DNA of 64,000 bases, from positions 1 through 64,000 of the forward strand of contig NZ_CP029550.1 in NCBI RefSeq assembly GCF_003173715.1, in the 5' to 3' direction. Below, piece by piece: positions 36,264 to 45,840 of the stretch (within the stretch, counting starts at the first letter, position 1; every line of letters starts with the position of its first letter). The translations under genes and the position numbers were made by a program. Origin of the DNA: Methylobacterium durans. GTDB taxonomy: Bacteria > Pseudomonadota > Alphaproteobacteria > Rhizobiales > Beijerinckiaceae. Under the pieces are notes generated by a model. It was given only the letters and a program-made list of their open reading frames with translations. It searched no databases and was not told where the DNA came from.

Positions 36264-36787
36264 TGCGTGCGGCCGGTCTGTCGAGCCTCCGCGTCGCCGC
36301 CCTCCTCGTGGCGCTCGGCGCGGCGCTGACCGTCGGGGGCGCCCTCGTGTTCGAGCACGGGCTCGGCTACGTGCCCTGCAAGCTCTGCCTCACCGAGCGC
36401 ATCCCCTACTACGCCGCGGTGCCGCTCGCGCTCGCCGCCCTCGTCCTGCCGGCGCGCCTCGCCCGCCTCGCCCTCGGGCTCGCGGCCCTCGGCCTCCTCT
36501 ACGGAGCGGGCCTCGGGATCTACCACGCGGGCGCGGAATGGGGGTTCTGGCCCGGCCCGAGCGATTGCGGCGGCGGCGCCGGCGCCAATCCCGAGGCGAT
36601 GAGCGATTTCCTCGACCGGCTCAAGACGACGCGGGTGGTCGATTGCTCGACGGCCGCCTGGCGCTTCCTCGGGCTCTCGCTCGCCGGCTGGAACGCGCTG
36701 ATCGCGGCCGCCCTCGCCTCGGTTGCCGGCGGGGCCGCCATCCGGCGCGACGCGCCCCCTCTCCCGTTCGGGAGAGGGCGGGGGTGA
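36263..36787 (+). CDS. dsbB: DsbB-family disulfide bond formation protein; stop codon supplied by a palindromic repeat
   Basis: Inner-membrane quinone reductase partner that reoxidises DsbA. Four helices; first catalytic pair CKLC in GLGYVPCKLCLTERIPYYAA, second pair formed by SDCGGG and VVDCS in the periplasmic loop (about residues 97-134). 174 residues. The last ten residues (PPLPFGRGRG) and the TGA are encoded by palindromic repeat copy B, so the original C-terminus has probably been replaced. No dsbA in the window. Confidence 0.88.
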   Translation: MRAAGLSSLRVAALLVALGAALTVGGALVFEHGLGYVPCKLCLTERIPYYAAVPLALAALVLPARLARLALGLAALGLLYGAGLGIYHAGAEWGFWPGPSDCGGGAGANPEAMSDFLDRLKTTRVVDCSTAAWRFLGLSLAGWNALIAAALASVAGGAAIRRDAPPLPFGRGRG

Positions 36788-36867
36788 GGGGTGCGGCCTG
36801 TCCGGGTATGGCGCACCCTTCACCCAGTCCGCGTGCCGCGGACTCGACCTCTCCCGAACGGGAGAGG
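36758..36867 (+). repeat. Palindromic repeat, copy B (overlaps dsbB 3' end)
   Basis: Same architecture as copy A: CTCTCCCGTTCGGGAGAGG hairpin, GGTGAGGGGTGCG, CCCAGTCCGCGTGCCGCGG, then CTCTCCCGAACGGGAGAGG. The TGA of dsbB lies in the GGGGTGAGGGG segment. Confidence 0.85.
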
Positions 36868-36910
36868 GGATCCGCGCCTCATCCGGGAGCCGGCCCGGCC
36901 CGAACCCGCC

Positions 36911-37381
36911 CTAGTTCCGGTCGTCCGGCATCGGCGGCAGCGGCGCCACGTCGATGCCCTCCTCGATGAGGGCGCGGGCCTCCTCGGGGCTCGCCTCGCC
37001 GTAGATCGGCCGCTCCGCGACCTCGCCGTAATGGATCTTGCGGGCCTCCTCGGGAAAGCGCGGGCCGACATGCTCGGCGGTGCTCTGCACGTGCTCGCGC
37101 ACGGCGCGCAAGAGCGCCCTGAGCTTCTGCTCCGGCTCCGCAATCATCGGCATGGGGCTGGGCCCGGGTGCCTCCGGGAGGGGAGCCGGCACGGGCGCCG
37201 ACCGCTCGCCCCGGTCCGTGCGGGCGATGCGGGGGGCCATCAGGCCCTTCTCCACCTTGCCCGATCCGCAGAGCGGGCAGCTCACGAGGCCGCGCGCGGC
37301 CTGCTCGTCGAAGGAGGCGCTTGAGGGAAACCAGCTCTCGAACGTGTGGCTGGCCTCGCAGACGAGGGTGTAGCGGATCAT
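36911..37381 (-). CDS. DUF1178 family protein
   Basis: 156-residue protein of a family widespread in alpha- and betaproteobacteria, function unknown. N-terminus MIRYTLVCEASHTFESWFPS with CEASH and the CPLCGS pair at about 35-40 suggests a small zinc-ribbon. The conserved helical tail contains GPRFPEEARKIHYGEVAERP and IYGEASPEEARALIEEG. The nitrilase and glutaredoxin genes lie just upstream on the same strand (21 bp gap); this triplet is a common neighbourhood in alphaproteobacteria. Confidence 0.88.
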   Translation of the reverse strand: MIRYTLVCEASHTFESWFPSSASFDEQAARGLVSCPLCGSGKVEKGLMAPRIARTDRGERSAPVPAPLPEAPGPSPMPMIAEPEQKLRALLRAVREHVQSTAEHVGPRFPEEARKIHYGEVAERPIYGEASPEEARALIEEGIDVAPLPPMPDDRN

Positions 37382-37402
37382 GACGTCAGGATAACGCGCG
37401 AC

Positions 37403-38269
37403 TCATGAACAACGCCCCACCCGCTCGACGGTGAAGGGCCGCGCGTGCTGGAGCGCCGGGATGCGGCCCCGCGCCTCGGCGACGCGCGCAAGGTCGATCT
37501 CGGCGAGGATCACGCCGGGCTCCGCCCCGTCGGCCTCGGCGATCACCCGACCCCAGGGATCGACGATGATCGAGTGGCCGTAGGTGTCGCGTCCGTCCTC
37601 GTGGCGCCCGCCCTGCGCGGCCGAGATCATGAACGAGCCGGTCTCGATGGCGCGGGCCCGGTGCAGCACGTGCCAGTGGGCCTCGCCGGTCTGCTGGGTG
37701 AAGCAGGCGGGCGCCGTCAGGATGCTGGCGCCGGCCTCCGCGAGCGCCCGGAACAGGGCGGGGAAGCGGATGTCGTAGCAGATGCCGAGCCCGATCGGAG
37801 CCAGAGCCGTGTCGGCGACGATCGCGCAGGCGCCGCCCGTATAGGTGGCCGATTCACGCCAGCGCTCGCCGTTCGGCAGATCGACGTCATAGAGGTGGAG
37901 CTTGTCGTAGGCCGCGACGATCTCGCCCTGCCCGTCGATCAGGAAGGCGCGGTTGGCGATCTTCTCGCCGTTGCGGATCGCCAGCGAGCCGATCTGCACC
38001 ACGGCGCCGGTCTCGCGGGCAACGTCGCGGAGCGCGGCGAGCGTCGGATCGTCCTCCTGCGCACGCACCCTCTCGAACATCGCCGTGCGGCTGCGCTCGA
38101 CCAGCGAGGTCATTTCCGGCGTCTGAACGTAGTGTGCGCCGGCCGCCACCGCCTCGCGGACGCCCGCCACCGCCGCGTCGCGGTTGGCCAGGGGCTCGCG
38201 GCCCGAGCGCATCTGCACGCAGGCGGCGATGAAGCGGCCCTCAGGCACCGGCGACCCCGACTTCGGCAC
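37403..38269 (-). CDS. Carbon-nitrogen hydrolase (nitrilase superfamily, Nit1/NIT2-like)
   Basis: 288-residue C-N hydrolase. The catalytic triad is in PEMTS (Glu), YDKLHLYDV (Lys) and GLGICYDIRFP (Cys). The last motif and HRARAIETGSFMISAAQGG place it with omega-amidase/deaminated-glutathione amidase-type branches. It overlaps the 3' end of the glutaredoxin gene by 8-29 bp depending on start (ATG 38269 or GTG 38248). Pairing with grxC is consistent with a role in glutathione repair; inference. Confidence 0.9.
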   Translation of the reverse strand: MPKSGSPVPEGRFIAACVQMRSGREPLANRDAAVAGVREAVAAGAHYVQTPEMTSLVERSRTAMFERVRAQEDDPTLAALRDVARETGAVVQIGSLAIRNGEKIANRAFLIDGQGEIVAAYDKLHLYDVDLPNGERWRESATYTGGACAIVADTALAPIGLGICYDIRFPALFRALAEAGASILTAPACFTQQTGEAHWHVLHRARAIETGSFMISAAQGGRHEDGRDTYGHSIIVDPWGRVIAEADGAEPGVILAEIDLARVAEARGRIPALQHARPFTVERVGRCS

Positions 38270-38522
38270 CCTTCAGGAGCGGGTCGAGCTTGCCGGCGCG
38301 GTCGAGGGCGTAGAGGTCGTCGCAGCCGCCGACGTGCTGTTCGCCGACGAAGATCTGCGGCACGCTGGTGCGTCCGCCCGCCCGCTGCACCATCGCGGCC
38401 CGGGCCCCTTGCGTCTTCTCGACGTCGATCTCCTGGTAGGCGACGCCCTTCTCCTTCAGCAGGCTTTTCGCCGCCGAGCAGTAGGGACACCAGGCAGTCG
38501 TGTAGATCGTGACCGGTTGCAT
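38241..38522 (-). CDS. grxC: Glutaredoxin 3
   Basis: 93-residue dithiol glutaredoxin. Active site CPYC in YTTAWCPYCSAAKSLL, the glutathione-binding TSVPQIFVGEQHVGGCDDL segment containing cis-Pro and GGCDD. Reduces protein disulfides and mixed glutathione disulfides. First gene of the grxC-nitrilase-DUF1178 leftward operon. Confidence 0.95.
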   Translation of the reverse strand: MQPVTIYTTAWCPYCSAAKSLLKEKGVAYQEIDVEKTQGARAAMVQRAGGRTSVPQIFVGEQHVGGCDDLYALDRAGKLDPLLKGAEVGVAGA

Positions 38523-38630
38523 GCGTGTCGACGAGCCCCGTGGGTGAGAGCCTGCATATAGGCAAACGGCACGCCGCTTCCTATTGCCGGGCCGCCACGG
38601 GTCTCGGGGGATTGCTTGTGCAGGCGCTGC

Positions 38631-38987
38631 TCAGGCGGCGAGCAGCTTTTCTACCTCGTTGACGAGGTCGCGCAGGTGGAAGGGTTTCGAGAGGACCTTG
38701 GCGTCCTTGGGGGCCTTCGAATCCGGGTTCAGGGCCACGGCGGCGAAGCCCGTGATGAACATCACCTTGATGTCGGGGTCGAGCTCGGTGGCGCGGCGCG
38801 CCAGCTCGATTCCGTCCATCTCGGGCATCACGATGTCGGTGAGGAGGAGCTCGAACGGCTCCTCGCGCAGGCGGTTGTAGGCGGAGAGACCGTTGTCGAA
38901 GGAGAGGACGTCGTAACCGGCGTTCTGCAGCGCCTTCGCGAGGAAGCGGCGCATGTCGTTGTCGTCTTCCGCCAGGAGGATCTTCAT
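38631..38987 (-). CDS. cpdR: CpdR-like single-domain response regulator
   Basis: 118-residue stand-alone receiver. Acidic pocket EDD (MKILLAEDDNDMRRFLAKAL), phospho-acceptor Asp in ELLLTDIVMPEMDGIELARR, Thr in VMFITGF, Lys in VLSKPFHLRDLVNEVEKLLA. The terminal sequence LSKPFHLRDLV and the C-terminal AA ending match CpdR, the ClpXP adaptor that controls cell-cycle proteolysis in alphaproteobacteria. Monocistronic. Confidence 0.92.
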   Translation of the reverse strand: MKILLAEDDNDMRRFLAKALQNAGYDVLSFDNGLSAYNRLREEPFELLLTDIVMPEMDGIELARRATELDPDIKVMFITGFAAVALNPDSKAPKDAKVLSKPFHLRDLVNEVEKLLAA

Positions 38988-39193
38988 CGGACGGTTCCGA
39001 GCCCTTGAGTCGCTGTGTTCATTCCATAAAGGGACAGTTTGGTAAACAGAGCGTTAGGATCGGGCCTGCGGACGGGGTGCCGCCGCGCACTGGTGCAGGC
39101 TCGCGACACCGCTCGTCGCAGTGGACAGGGACGCCCCTGCGCCCCAATGTGGAGGCCGTCCCTCCCGCCATCGAGACGAGGCGCCCCGCCGCG

Positions 39194-40096
39194 ATGACAG
39201 CGCCCCAACCGGACCAGACCGACGCCTTCGGCTTCGCGCCCGCCTTCGCCGTGGACGAGCCGGCGGCGCACGGGATCCCGTTCGTGTTCAACACGGGCCA
39301 TTCCGGCTCGGTCTACCCGGCGCGCTTCCTCGCGGCCTCCCGCCTCGACGCGCTGGCGCTCCGCCGCTCCGAGGACGCCCATGTGGAGCGCCTGTTCGCC
39401 TCGGTGGTGACCCTCGGCGCGCCCCTGATGCGGGCGAATTTCCCCCGCGCCTATCTCGACGTGAACCGCGAGCCCTACGAACTCGACCCCCGCATGTTCG
39501 AGGGGCGCCTGCCGCCGTTTGCCAACACCCGCTCGATGCGGGTGGCGGGCGGGCTCGGCACGGTGCCGCGCGTCGTCGCCGACGGGCAGGAGATCTATGC
39601 CGGGCGCCTGCCGGTCGAGGAGGCGGTGGCCCGGATCGAGGGGCTCTACAAGCCCTATCACCGGGTGCTGCGCGGCCTGATCCAGCGCACGGCCCGCCAG
39701 TTCGGCTGCGCGATCCTGATCGATTGCCACTCGATGCCCTCGTCGAGCCTCGGGCGCGAACCCGAGGCCAAAGCCGACATCGTGCTGGGCGACCGCTTCG
39801 GCACCGCCTGCGCCCCGTTCCTCGTCGAGGCGTTCGAGACGGAGCTGCGCGGCCGCGGCTTGCGGGTGGTCCGCAACAAGCCCTACGCAGGCGGCTTCAT
39901 CACCGAGCATTACGGGGAACCGAATGTCGGCCGCCACGCGCTCCAGATCGAGATCAACCGCGCGCTCTACATGAACGAGGCGACGCTCGCCGTGACGTCG
40001 GGCTTCGACAGCCTGCTCGCGGCCCTGCGGGACGTCGTCGTCGCGGTGGCGGGGCAGACCGCCGACCTGGAGCCCCGGCGCATCGCGGCGGAATAG
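39194..40096 (+). CDS. N-formylglutamate amidohydrolase family protein
   Basis: 300-residue zinc amidohydrolase of the HutG2/FGase family. Visible are FVFNTGHSGSVYPARFL (metal His), EDAHVERLF, FPRAYLDVNREPYELDP (substrate-binding Arg-rich motif), ILIDCHSMPSSSLG (Asp/His metal ligands) and ALQIEINRALYMNE (Glu). No other hut genes are adjacent, so a general amide/formyl substrate is possible. ATG 39194 begins the first family-like sequence; the frame is open upstream. Confidence 0.88.
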   Translation: MTAPQPDQTDAFGFAPAFAVDEPAAHGIPFVFNTGHSGSVYPARFLAASRLDALALRRSEDAHVERLFASVVTLGAPLMRANFPRAYLDVNREPYELDPRMFEGRLPPFANTRSMRVAGGLGTVPRVVADGQEIYAGRLPVEEAVARIEGLYKPYHRVLRGLIQRTARQFGCAILIDCHSMPSSSLGREPEAKADIVLGDRFGTACAPFLVEAFETELRGRGLRVVRNKPYAGGFITEHYGEPNVGRHALQIEINRALYMNEATLAVTSGFDSLLAALRDVVVAVAGQTADLEPRRIAAE

Positions 40097-40150
40097 GCGC
40101 CCCGTCGATCGGCCCCGGCATCCCGCGACCTCCGCCCGTCAAGCGCAGGT

Positions 40151-40261
40151 CCTCTCTCCCGTCCGGGAGCGGGACAGGGTGAGGGGTGCGACAGATCCGA
40201 ATGACGTGCATCCCTCACCCGGTCGGCTGACGCCGACTCGACCTCTCCCGAACGGGAGAGG
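40151..40261 (+). repeat. Palindromic repeat, copy C
   Basis: Intergenic copy with diverged left hairpin (CTCTCCCGTCCGGGAGCGGG), conserved GGTGAGGGGTGCGAC, and intact right hairpin CCTCTCCCGAACGGGAGAGG. The inner arm CGGTCGGCTGACGCCGACTCG differs from copies A/B and resembles copy D. Confidence 0.8.
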
Positions 40262-40421
40262 TGGGGGCGCCGGACCCCATCAGCCCCGACGCCGACGACG
40301 AGGCGCGGGTCCCCTCGCGTTTCGAGAAGGACAGGGTGAGGCGTGCAGGTCTGTCCGCGGAGGTCTCCGGCGCCTGCGAGACAGGCCCTTCTCTCGGGGC
40401 TACCGTCCACCTGCGCGCAAG

Positions 40422-40449
40422 AAAAAAGGCCACTCCCGAAGGAGCGGCC
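40422..40449 (-). terminator. Rho-independent terminator, leftward (galU transcript)
   Basis: On the minus strand: GGCCGCTCC-TTCG-GGAGTGGCC followed by six T. The stem has one mismatch and a stable TTCG tetraloop. It lies about 175 bp past the galU stop and is oriented to end that transcript. The remaining 40450-40624 holds nothing I can support. Confidence 0.8.
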
Positions 40450-40624
40450 CGAAGTCTAGGGAGGAAACGCCCAAGAAGGGCTGCGGGACCGCGACGCCAT
40501 CGCGATCTCGCAATGCACAATGTAAAGTGCGCCGCACAAAACGCAAGCGCCGAAATGGCTAAGTCGCGTGCTCCCTGCGCATGGCACAACCGCGTCGGGC
40601 GCAATCGAGTTGGGGGCGTCGCGA

Positions 40625-41488
40625 TCAGCCTTCCAGGAGCCGCGCGATCTCAGCCTTGAGCGGACCGGCGAGATCCTCCCGTTCCAGTGCGTAGGCGAGG
40701 TTGGCGGTGAGGAAGCCGAGCTTCGAGCCCGTATCGTAGGTGCGGCCCTCGTAGCGCAGCCCGAAGAACTTCTGCGTCTCGGCGAGGCGGATCATCGCGT
40801 CGGTGAGCTGAATCTCGCCGCCCGCCCCCGTCTCGCCCTTCTCCAGGATCGCGAAGACCTCCGGCTGCAGAATGTAGCGGCCCGAGATGATGTAGTTCGA
40901 GGGCGCGGTGCCCTGCTTCGGCTTCTCGACCATGCCGGTGATCTCGAAGGTCTGCCCGAAGGTCTCGCCGACGCTGACGATGCCGTACTGGTGAGTCTCC
41001 TCGGGCTTCACCTCCTCCACCGCGATGATGTTGCCGCCGTGCTGCTCGTAGGCCCGGAGCATCTGGCCCATGCAGCCGCGGCTCAGCATATCGGGCAGGA
41101 GCACGGCGAAGGGCTCGTCGCCGACGATCTCGCGGGCGCACCAGACCGCGTGGCCGAGGCCGAGCGGCGCCTGCTGGCGCGTGAAGCTCGTCTGGCCTGC
41201 CATCGGCAAATCCTGCTTCAGCGCCTCGTAGGCCGCCTGCTTGCCGCGCTCCTGCAGGGTCCGGTCGAGCTCGTAGGCGATATCGAAATGGTCCTCGATG
41301 ACCGCCTTGCCGCGGCCCGTGACGAAGATGAAGTGCTCGATGCCGGCCTCCCGCGCCTCGTCGACCACGTGCTGCACGACCGGTCGGTCCACGACCGTGA
41401 GCATCTCCTTCGGGACCGCCTTGGTGGCGGGCAGGAAGCGGGTGCCGAGACCGGCGACGGGGAGGACGGCCTTGCGGATCGGTTTCAT
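40625..41488 (-). CDS. galU: UTP-glucose-1-phosphate uridylyltransferase
   Basis: Makes UDP-glucose for exopolysaccharide, lipid and trehalose synthesis. 287 residues. Nucleotide-binding [20 protein letters not shown] with [35 protein letters not shown] (metal Asp), [20 protein letters not shown] and [20 protein letters not shown] all conserved. ATG 41488. Divergent from galE across 181 bp, so UDP-glucose formation and its epimerisation are encoded back to back. Confidence 0.95.
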   Translation of the reverse strand: MKPIRKAVLPVAGLGTRFLPATKAVPKEMLTVVDRPVVQHVVDEAREAGIEHFIFVTGRGKAVIEDHFDIAYELDRTLQERGKQAAYEALKQDLPMAGQTSFTRQQAPLGLGHAVWCAREIVGDEPFAVLLPDMLSRGCMGQMLRAYEQHGGNIIAVEEVKPEETHQYGIVSVGETFGQTFEITGMVEKPKQGTAPSNYIISGRYILQPEVFAILEKGETGAGGEIQLTDAMIRLAETQKFFGLRYEGRTYDTGSKLGFLTANLAYALEREDLAGPLKAEIARLLEG

Positions 41489-41669
41489 CGGAGCGGGACC
41501 TGGAGAGATGGGGCGAATGCGGGTGGCGCGGTGGAATGTCGTATCGGAGAGATAGTTCGCACGGCGAAGCTGCAAACCCGCTGAACGGCGAACAACCCCT
41601 TTGCTCCGTCAACAGGGCGCGAGCTTTGCGTTAGGATGCGGCGAAGGTCACGTCAGCGAGAGGATTCAG

Positions 41670-42662
41670 ATGGCGGTTCTGGTGACGGGCGGTGCCGGCT
41701 ATATCGGCAGCCACATGGTTCTGGCGCTCCTCGACGCGGGGCACGAGGAGATCGTCGTCCTCGACGACCTCTCCACCGGCTTCGACTGGGCGCTGCCGCC
41801 CGAGGTGAAGCTCGTCGTCGGCGACATCGCCGACCAAGCCCTCGTCACCGAGACGATCCTGCAGCACCGCATCGACGCGCTCGCGCATTTCGCGGCCAAG
41901 ATCGTGGTGCCGGACTCGGTCGCGGACCCGCTCGGATACTACCTCGCGAACACCGCCAAGACGCGCTCGCTGATCGAGACGGCCGTGCGCACGGGCGTCA
42001 AGCACGTGATCTTCTCCTCCACCGCCGCCGTCTACGGCGAGCCCGAGACCGTGCCGGTGCCGGAGGACCTGACCACCAGCCCGATCAACCCCTACGGCCG
42101 CTCAAAGCTGATGAGCGAGTGGATGATCCAGGATGCAGCCAAGGCCCACGGCTTCAGCTACGTCATCCTGCGCTACTTCAACGTGGCGGGCGCCGACCCG
42201 CGCGGGCGCACCGGCCAATCGACCCCGAACGCCACCCACCTGATCAAGGTGGCGACCCAGACCGCGCTGGGCCAGCGCAGCCACATCGACGTGTTCGGCA
42301 CCGACTACCCGACCCCGGACGGGTCGTGCCTGCGCGACTACATCCAGGTCTCCGACCTCGCCGAGGCCCACCGCGTGGCGCTGACGCACCTGCGTTCGGG
42401 CGGCGAGAGCCTGACGCTGAATTGCGGCTACGGGCGGGGCTACTCGGTGCTGGAGGTGATCGAGGTGGTCAAGCGGATCTCCGGCCGCGACTTCGAGGTG
42501 CGGCTCTGCCCGCGCCGGGCCGGCGATCCGGCCCAGATCATCGCGGGCGCCGACCGCATCCGGCAGCGCCTCGGCTGGGTGCCGAAGCACGACGACCTCG
42601 ACGCCATCGTCGGGCAGGCGCTCGCCTGGGAGGATTCGCTGTCCCGCCGCAACCGGGTCTGA
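41670..42662 (+). CDS. galE: UDP-glucose 4-epimerase
   Basis: Short-chain dehydrogenase-fold epimerase, 330 residues. NAD site VLVTGGAGYIGSHMVLALLD, catalytic Ser/Tyr/Lys in IFSSTAAVYG and NPYGRSKLMSEWM, substrate region LRYFNVAGADP and DYPTPDGSCLRDYIQVSDLA. Length and order match bacterial GalE. ATG 41670 is preceded by GAGAGGA. The next gene starts 3 bp after its stop. Confidence 0.94.
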   Translation: MAVLVTGGAGYIGSHMVLALLDAGHEEIVVLDDLSTGFDWALPPEVKLVVGDIADQALVTETILQHRIDALAHFAAKIVVPDSVADPLGYYLANTAKTRSLIETAVRTGVKHVIFSSTAAVYGEPETVPVPEDLTTSPINPYGRSKLMSEWMIQDAAKAHGFSYVILRYFNVAGADPRGRTGQSTPNATHLIKVATQTALGQRSHIDVFGTDYPTPDGSCLRDYIQVSDLAEAHRVALTHLRSGGESLTLNCGYGRGYSVLEVIEVVKRISGRDFEVRLCPRRAGDPAQIIAGADRIRQRLGWVPKHDDLDAIVGQALAWEDSLSRRNRV

Positions 42663-42664
42663 GC

Positions 42665-43902
42665 GTGCGGTCGTTCCTGGCGCTCGCCGCGGGTGCCGCG
42701 GCGGGCTGGCTCGCGCCGGTCGCGCCGGCCTCCGCCCAGGCGGCGAAGCCGCCCGCCCCCGAGCCGGCGAAGCCGTCCCCCGCTCGGCCTGCCGCCTTCG
42801 CGGCCTTCATCGAGGCGCTTCGGCCGGACGCCCGGGCTCGCGGCATCTCGGACGCGACCTTCGCGGCGGCCTTCCGCGGGGTCACGCAGCCCGATCCCGA
42901 GATCCTGGCGCGGACCCGCCGCCAGGGCGAGTTCGCCCGGCCCGTCTGGGACTACCTCGTCGGCGCCGTCTCCGCCGGCCGGATCGCCCGCGGGCGCGCC
43001 CGGGCGGCGGCGCTCTCCGGCACCCTCGACCGGATCGAGACCCGCTACGGCGTCCCGCGGGGCGTGCTCCTCGCCTTCTGGGGGATCGAATCGGATTTCG
43101 GGGCGAGCGGCGGCTCCGTGCCGACGATCCGGGCGCTGGCGACGCTCGCCGCGGCGGGCCACCGCGGAACCCTGTTCCGGGATGAATTGCTGGCGGCGCT
43201 GACCATCCTCGAGCGCGGCGACATCGCGCCCGATCGGATGAAGGGCTCCTGGGCCGGGGCAATGGGACAGGTGCAGTTCCTGCCCTCGACCTTCCTCGCC
43301 CACGCGGTCGATTTCGACGGCGACGGCCATCGGGACATCTGGGGCTCCGACGCCGACAGCCTCGCCTCGATCGCGGCGTATCTGAAGGCGCTCGGCTGGA
43401 ACCCGGCCGTCTCCTGGGGTTACGAGGTCGCCCTGCCGGACGGGTTCGACCTGGCGCGCTACGCGGGCGATCTCGGGGAGTTCGATCGCCGCGGCGTGCG
43501 CCGCAAAGATGGGGGCGCCTGCCGCAGGCCGGCAACGCGAGCCTGTTCCTGCCGGGCGGGCTCGGGGCGCCGTCCTTCCTGATCACCGACAATTTCGAGG
43601 TGATCCGCGGCTACAACACCTCCGATTCCTACGCGCTCGCCGTCGGCCACCTCGCCGACCGCCTGTCGGGCGGGCCCGCACTGGCCGCGCCCTGGCCGGC
43701 CGAGGCGGGCCGCCTCGACAAGGCCGGGCTCGAGGCGTTGCAGCGGGGGCTCGCGGGCCAGGGCCTCTACGCCGGCGATGCCGATGGGCGGGCCGGCCCG
43801 AAGCTGCGCGAGGCCGTCCGCCGCTACCAGATCCGCGAGGGGCTGGCCGCGGACGGCTACGCGACGCCCGCCCTCCTGGCGCGGCTGACGGGGCGGCCCT
43901 GA
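42665..43902 (+). CDS. MltB-like lytic murein transglycosylase with C-terminal peptidoglycan-binding domain, one frameshift
   Basis: Periplasmic transglycosylase of the MltB/SltB group. GTG 42665 opens a signal peptide (FLALAAGAAAGWLAPVAPAS), then an Ala/Pro linker, the catalytic Glu in VLLAFWGIESDFGASGG, the MltB-typical GSWAGAMGQVQFLPSTFLAH and DGDGHRDIWGSDADSLASIA. A one-base loss near 43505 shifts the frame; beyond it ITDNFEVIRGYNTSDSYALA completes the catalytic domain, followed by a PG_binding_1 domain (LDKAGLEALQRGLAGQGLYA … RRYQIREGLAADGYA). About 412 residues restored. Close to galE but unrelated in function. Confidence 0.87.
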
Positions 43903-43976
43903 GGCGGGCCCGGGAGAAGACGCCCGCCGCATCCTCCTGTATGGTCCCGGCCGGCGTGGCGTTTCGGAGGCTTTGC

Positions 43977-45368
43977 ATGGCGATGGTGGCGGGACAGGCA
44001 CGGCACCTCCTGCGCCTCGGCTGCGCTGCCCTCGTCGCGGGCCTCGCCCTGTTCGAGGCGCCGCCTGCCCGCGCGCAATGGGGCGACACCTACGACCAGG
44101 GCCAGGGCGGCTACGCGACGCCCCGGCGCCGCTACCGGGACAATTACTACCGGGACGACGGGGCCTCCGCGCGCCCGACCCGCCGCTACCAGCCCCAACA
44201 GCAGGAGGCGCCGCGCCAGTTCTACTGGCCCTGGGAGGAGCGCCCGCAGCAGGCCCAACCCCAGCCGGATCCGACCTACCGCCCCTCGCGGCCGCGGGCG
44301 CCCGCCGTCGCCGACGCGCCCCGCGTGCCGAAGCGCCGGGTGGCCCGGCCGGCTCCGGTGGTAGTCCCGCCGAAGCCCGCCGTGGCGAAGACGGAGCCGA
44401 CGACGCAGATCGCCGTCTTCGGCGATTCGCTGGCCGACCACCTGAGCAAGGGCCTCGACGACGTGTTCGAGGACAATGCCGACGTCGCGGTCATCGACCG
44501 GGCGAAGGGCGACAGCGGCCTCGTGCGCAAGGACGTCGTCGACTGGCCGAAGGCTGCCGAGGACTATCTCGCCACCAACCCGAAGGTGCGCTACGCCCTT
44601 GTGCTGCTCGGCGCCAACGACCGTCAACCGATCCGCGACGGCGACCAGAGCTACGACGCGCTGACCGACCGCTGGCGCGAGATCTACCGCGACCGGGTCG
44701 ATGCCCTCGTCAAGGTGTTCACGGACCGGAAGCTGCCCCTGATCTGGGTCGGCGCGCCGCCGATGCGGAGCGAAGCCCTCACCACCGATCTCGCCGCGAT
44801 CAACGACCTCGTGCGCGAGCGCGTCACCCGCGCCGGCGCGACCTATGTCGACGTCTGGCCAGGCTTCGTCGACGACCGCAACCGCTACACCCCGTCCGGG
44901 CCCGATCTCGAGGGACAGAACGCGAAGCTGCGCACCTCGGACGGCGTGCACTTCACGCATGCCGGCGCCCGCAAGCTCGCCCACTTCGCCGACGTGGAAC
45001 TGAAGCGCATGATGGGCACGGCCGGCCCGGCCGCCACCGACCAGCCGGTCGCGGCGATCTCCGCGACGCCCGGCCCCGGCCTCGACGGGACGGCGCGCCT
45101 CGACGATGCGGCCGCGATCGACCGCCAGATCACCGCGATGCTGCCGAGCCTGCCCGAGCCGCCGGGCATCCCGGCACTACCCGTGAAGCCGCTCGCCGGC
45201 CCGGTCGTGCCGCTTGGCCGCCCCGAGACCTCCCCGGGCGGCGCGCTGATGAATGCGCGCCCGCGCGACGGCGACGCCTCCGGAACCGTGGAGCGCGTGC
45301 TTCAGCGCGGCGCCCCCGCGACGCCGCAGCCGGGCCGGGCTGACGATTTCCGCTGGCCGCCGGGCTAG
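43977..45368 (+). CDS. Periplasmic SGNH/GDSL hydrolase-like protein (DUF459)
   Basis: 463 residues. Signal peptide (LRLGCAALVAGLALFEAPPARA), a Q/P/R-rich disordered stretch (about 30-140), then the SGNH fold: nucleophile block AVFGDSLADHLSKGL, LVLLGANDRQPIRDG (block III Asn), and TSDGVHFTHAGARKLA (catalytic Asp-His). DUF459 members are linked to acylation or deacylation of surface polysaccharides and peptidoglycan. The C-terminal 120 residues are low-complexity Pro/Ala. ATG 43977 was preferred over 43941 because CGGAGG lies at ideal distance. Confidence 0.85.
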   Translation: MAMVAGQARHLLRLGCAALVAGLALFEAPPARAQWGDTYDQGQGGYATPRRRYRDNYYRDDGASARPTRRYQPQQQEAPRQFYWPWEERPQQAQPQPDPTYRPSRPRAPAVADAPRVPKRRVARPAPVVVPPKPAVAKTEPTTQIAVFGDSLADHLSKGLDDVFEDNADVAVIDRAKGDSGLVRKDVVDWPKAAEDYLATNPKVRYALVLLGANDRQPIRDGDQSYDALTDRWREIYRDRVDALVKVFTDRKLPLIWVGAPPMRSEALTTDLAAINDLVRERVTRAGATYVDVWPGFVDDRNRYTPSGPDLEGQNAKLRTSDGVHFTHAGARKLAHFADVELKRMMGTAGPAATDQPVAAISATPGPGLDGTARLDDAAAIDRQITAMLPSLPEPPGIPALPVKPLAGPVVPLGRPETSPGGALMNARPRDGDASGTVERVLQRGAPATPQPGRADDFRWPPG

Positions 45369-45840
45369 CGCTCGCCTTCACCGGCGACGCCGGCCGGCGC
45401 GAACACCTCCCGTCATCGCATCGCGCGAGCGGCCTGCGGGCGGGAGGGGCGGCGAGGACGGTACGCATCCGCACGAAACCTTCCCGCGCCCACCTGCGTA
45501 TAGGCCGAACCTCGCTCCTGCCGGAGGACCGGCCTGAAGGAGACCGGTTCGCGATGACGCCAATCCACAAGCATATCGCCGGCTCTCCCGACGGCGGGAC
45601 GATGTCCCGCGCGGCGAAATCCGGCGAAAAGGGTCGAGGCAAAGAGTGCCGCGCGCGAACTTGCGCGAGCAGCGTCTGAAGATCGAACGAGAATCTAAAG
45701 ATTCTACTCTGGTCGGATGCGAAGTCCGCACTATCATTGTGAAAACAAGGAAAAATCGATCAGGAATATCGACCCAGAAAGGGATCGACTTGAAGGACTG
45801 GCACTTCCCGTAGAGAACATCTGTCACGAGGGATAGCGAG
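45369..45840. other. Intergenic region before the RTX-like gene, with a small palindrome
   Basis: 472 bp without a supportable gene. The part after 45650 is clearly AT-richer than the surroundings and is the probable promoter region. A perfect inverted repeat AGAATC-TAAA-GATTCT lies at 45690-45705, 135 bp before the RTX start; it could be an operator. Confidence 0.4.

Noticed and set aside
40450..40624. Possible small RNA between the galU terminator and galU
   Set aside because: No promoter or independent hairpin-terminator pair; the terminator is explained by galU itself.
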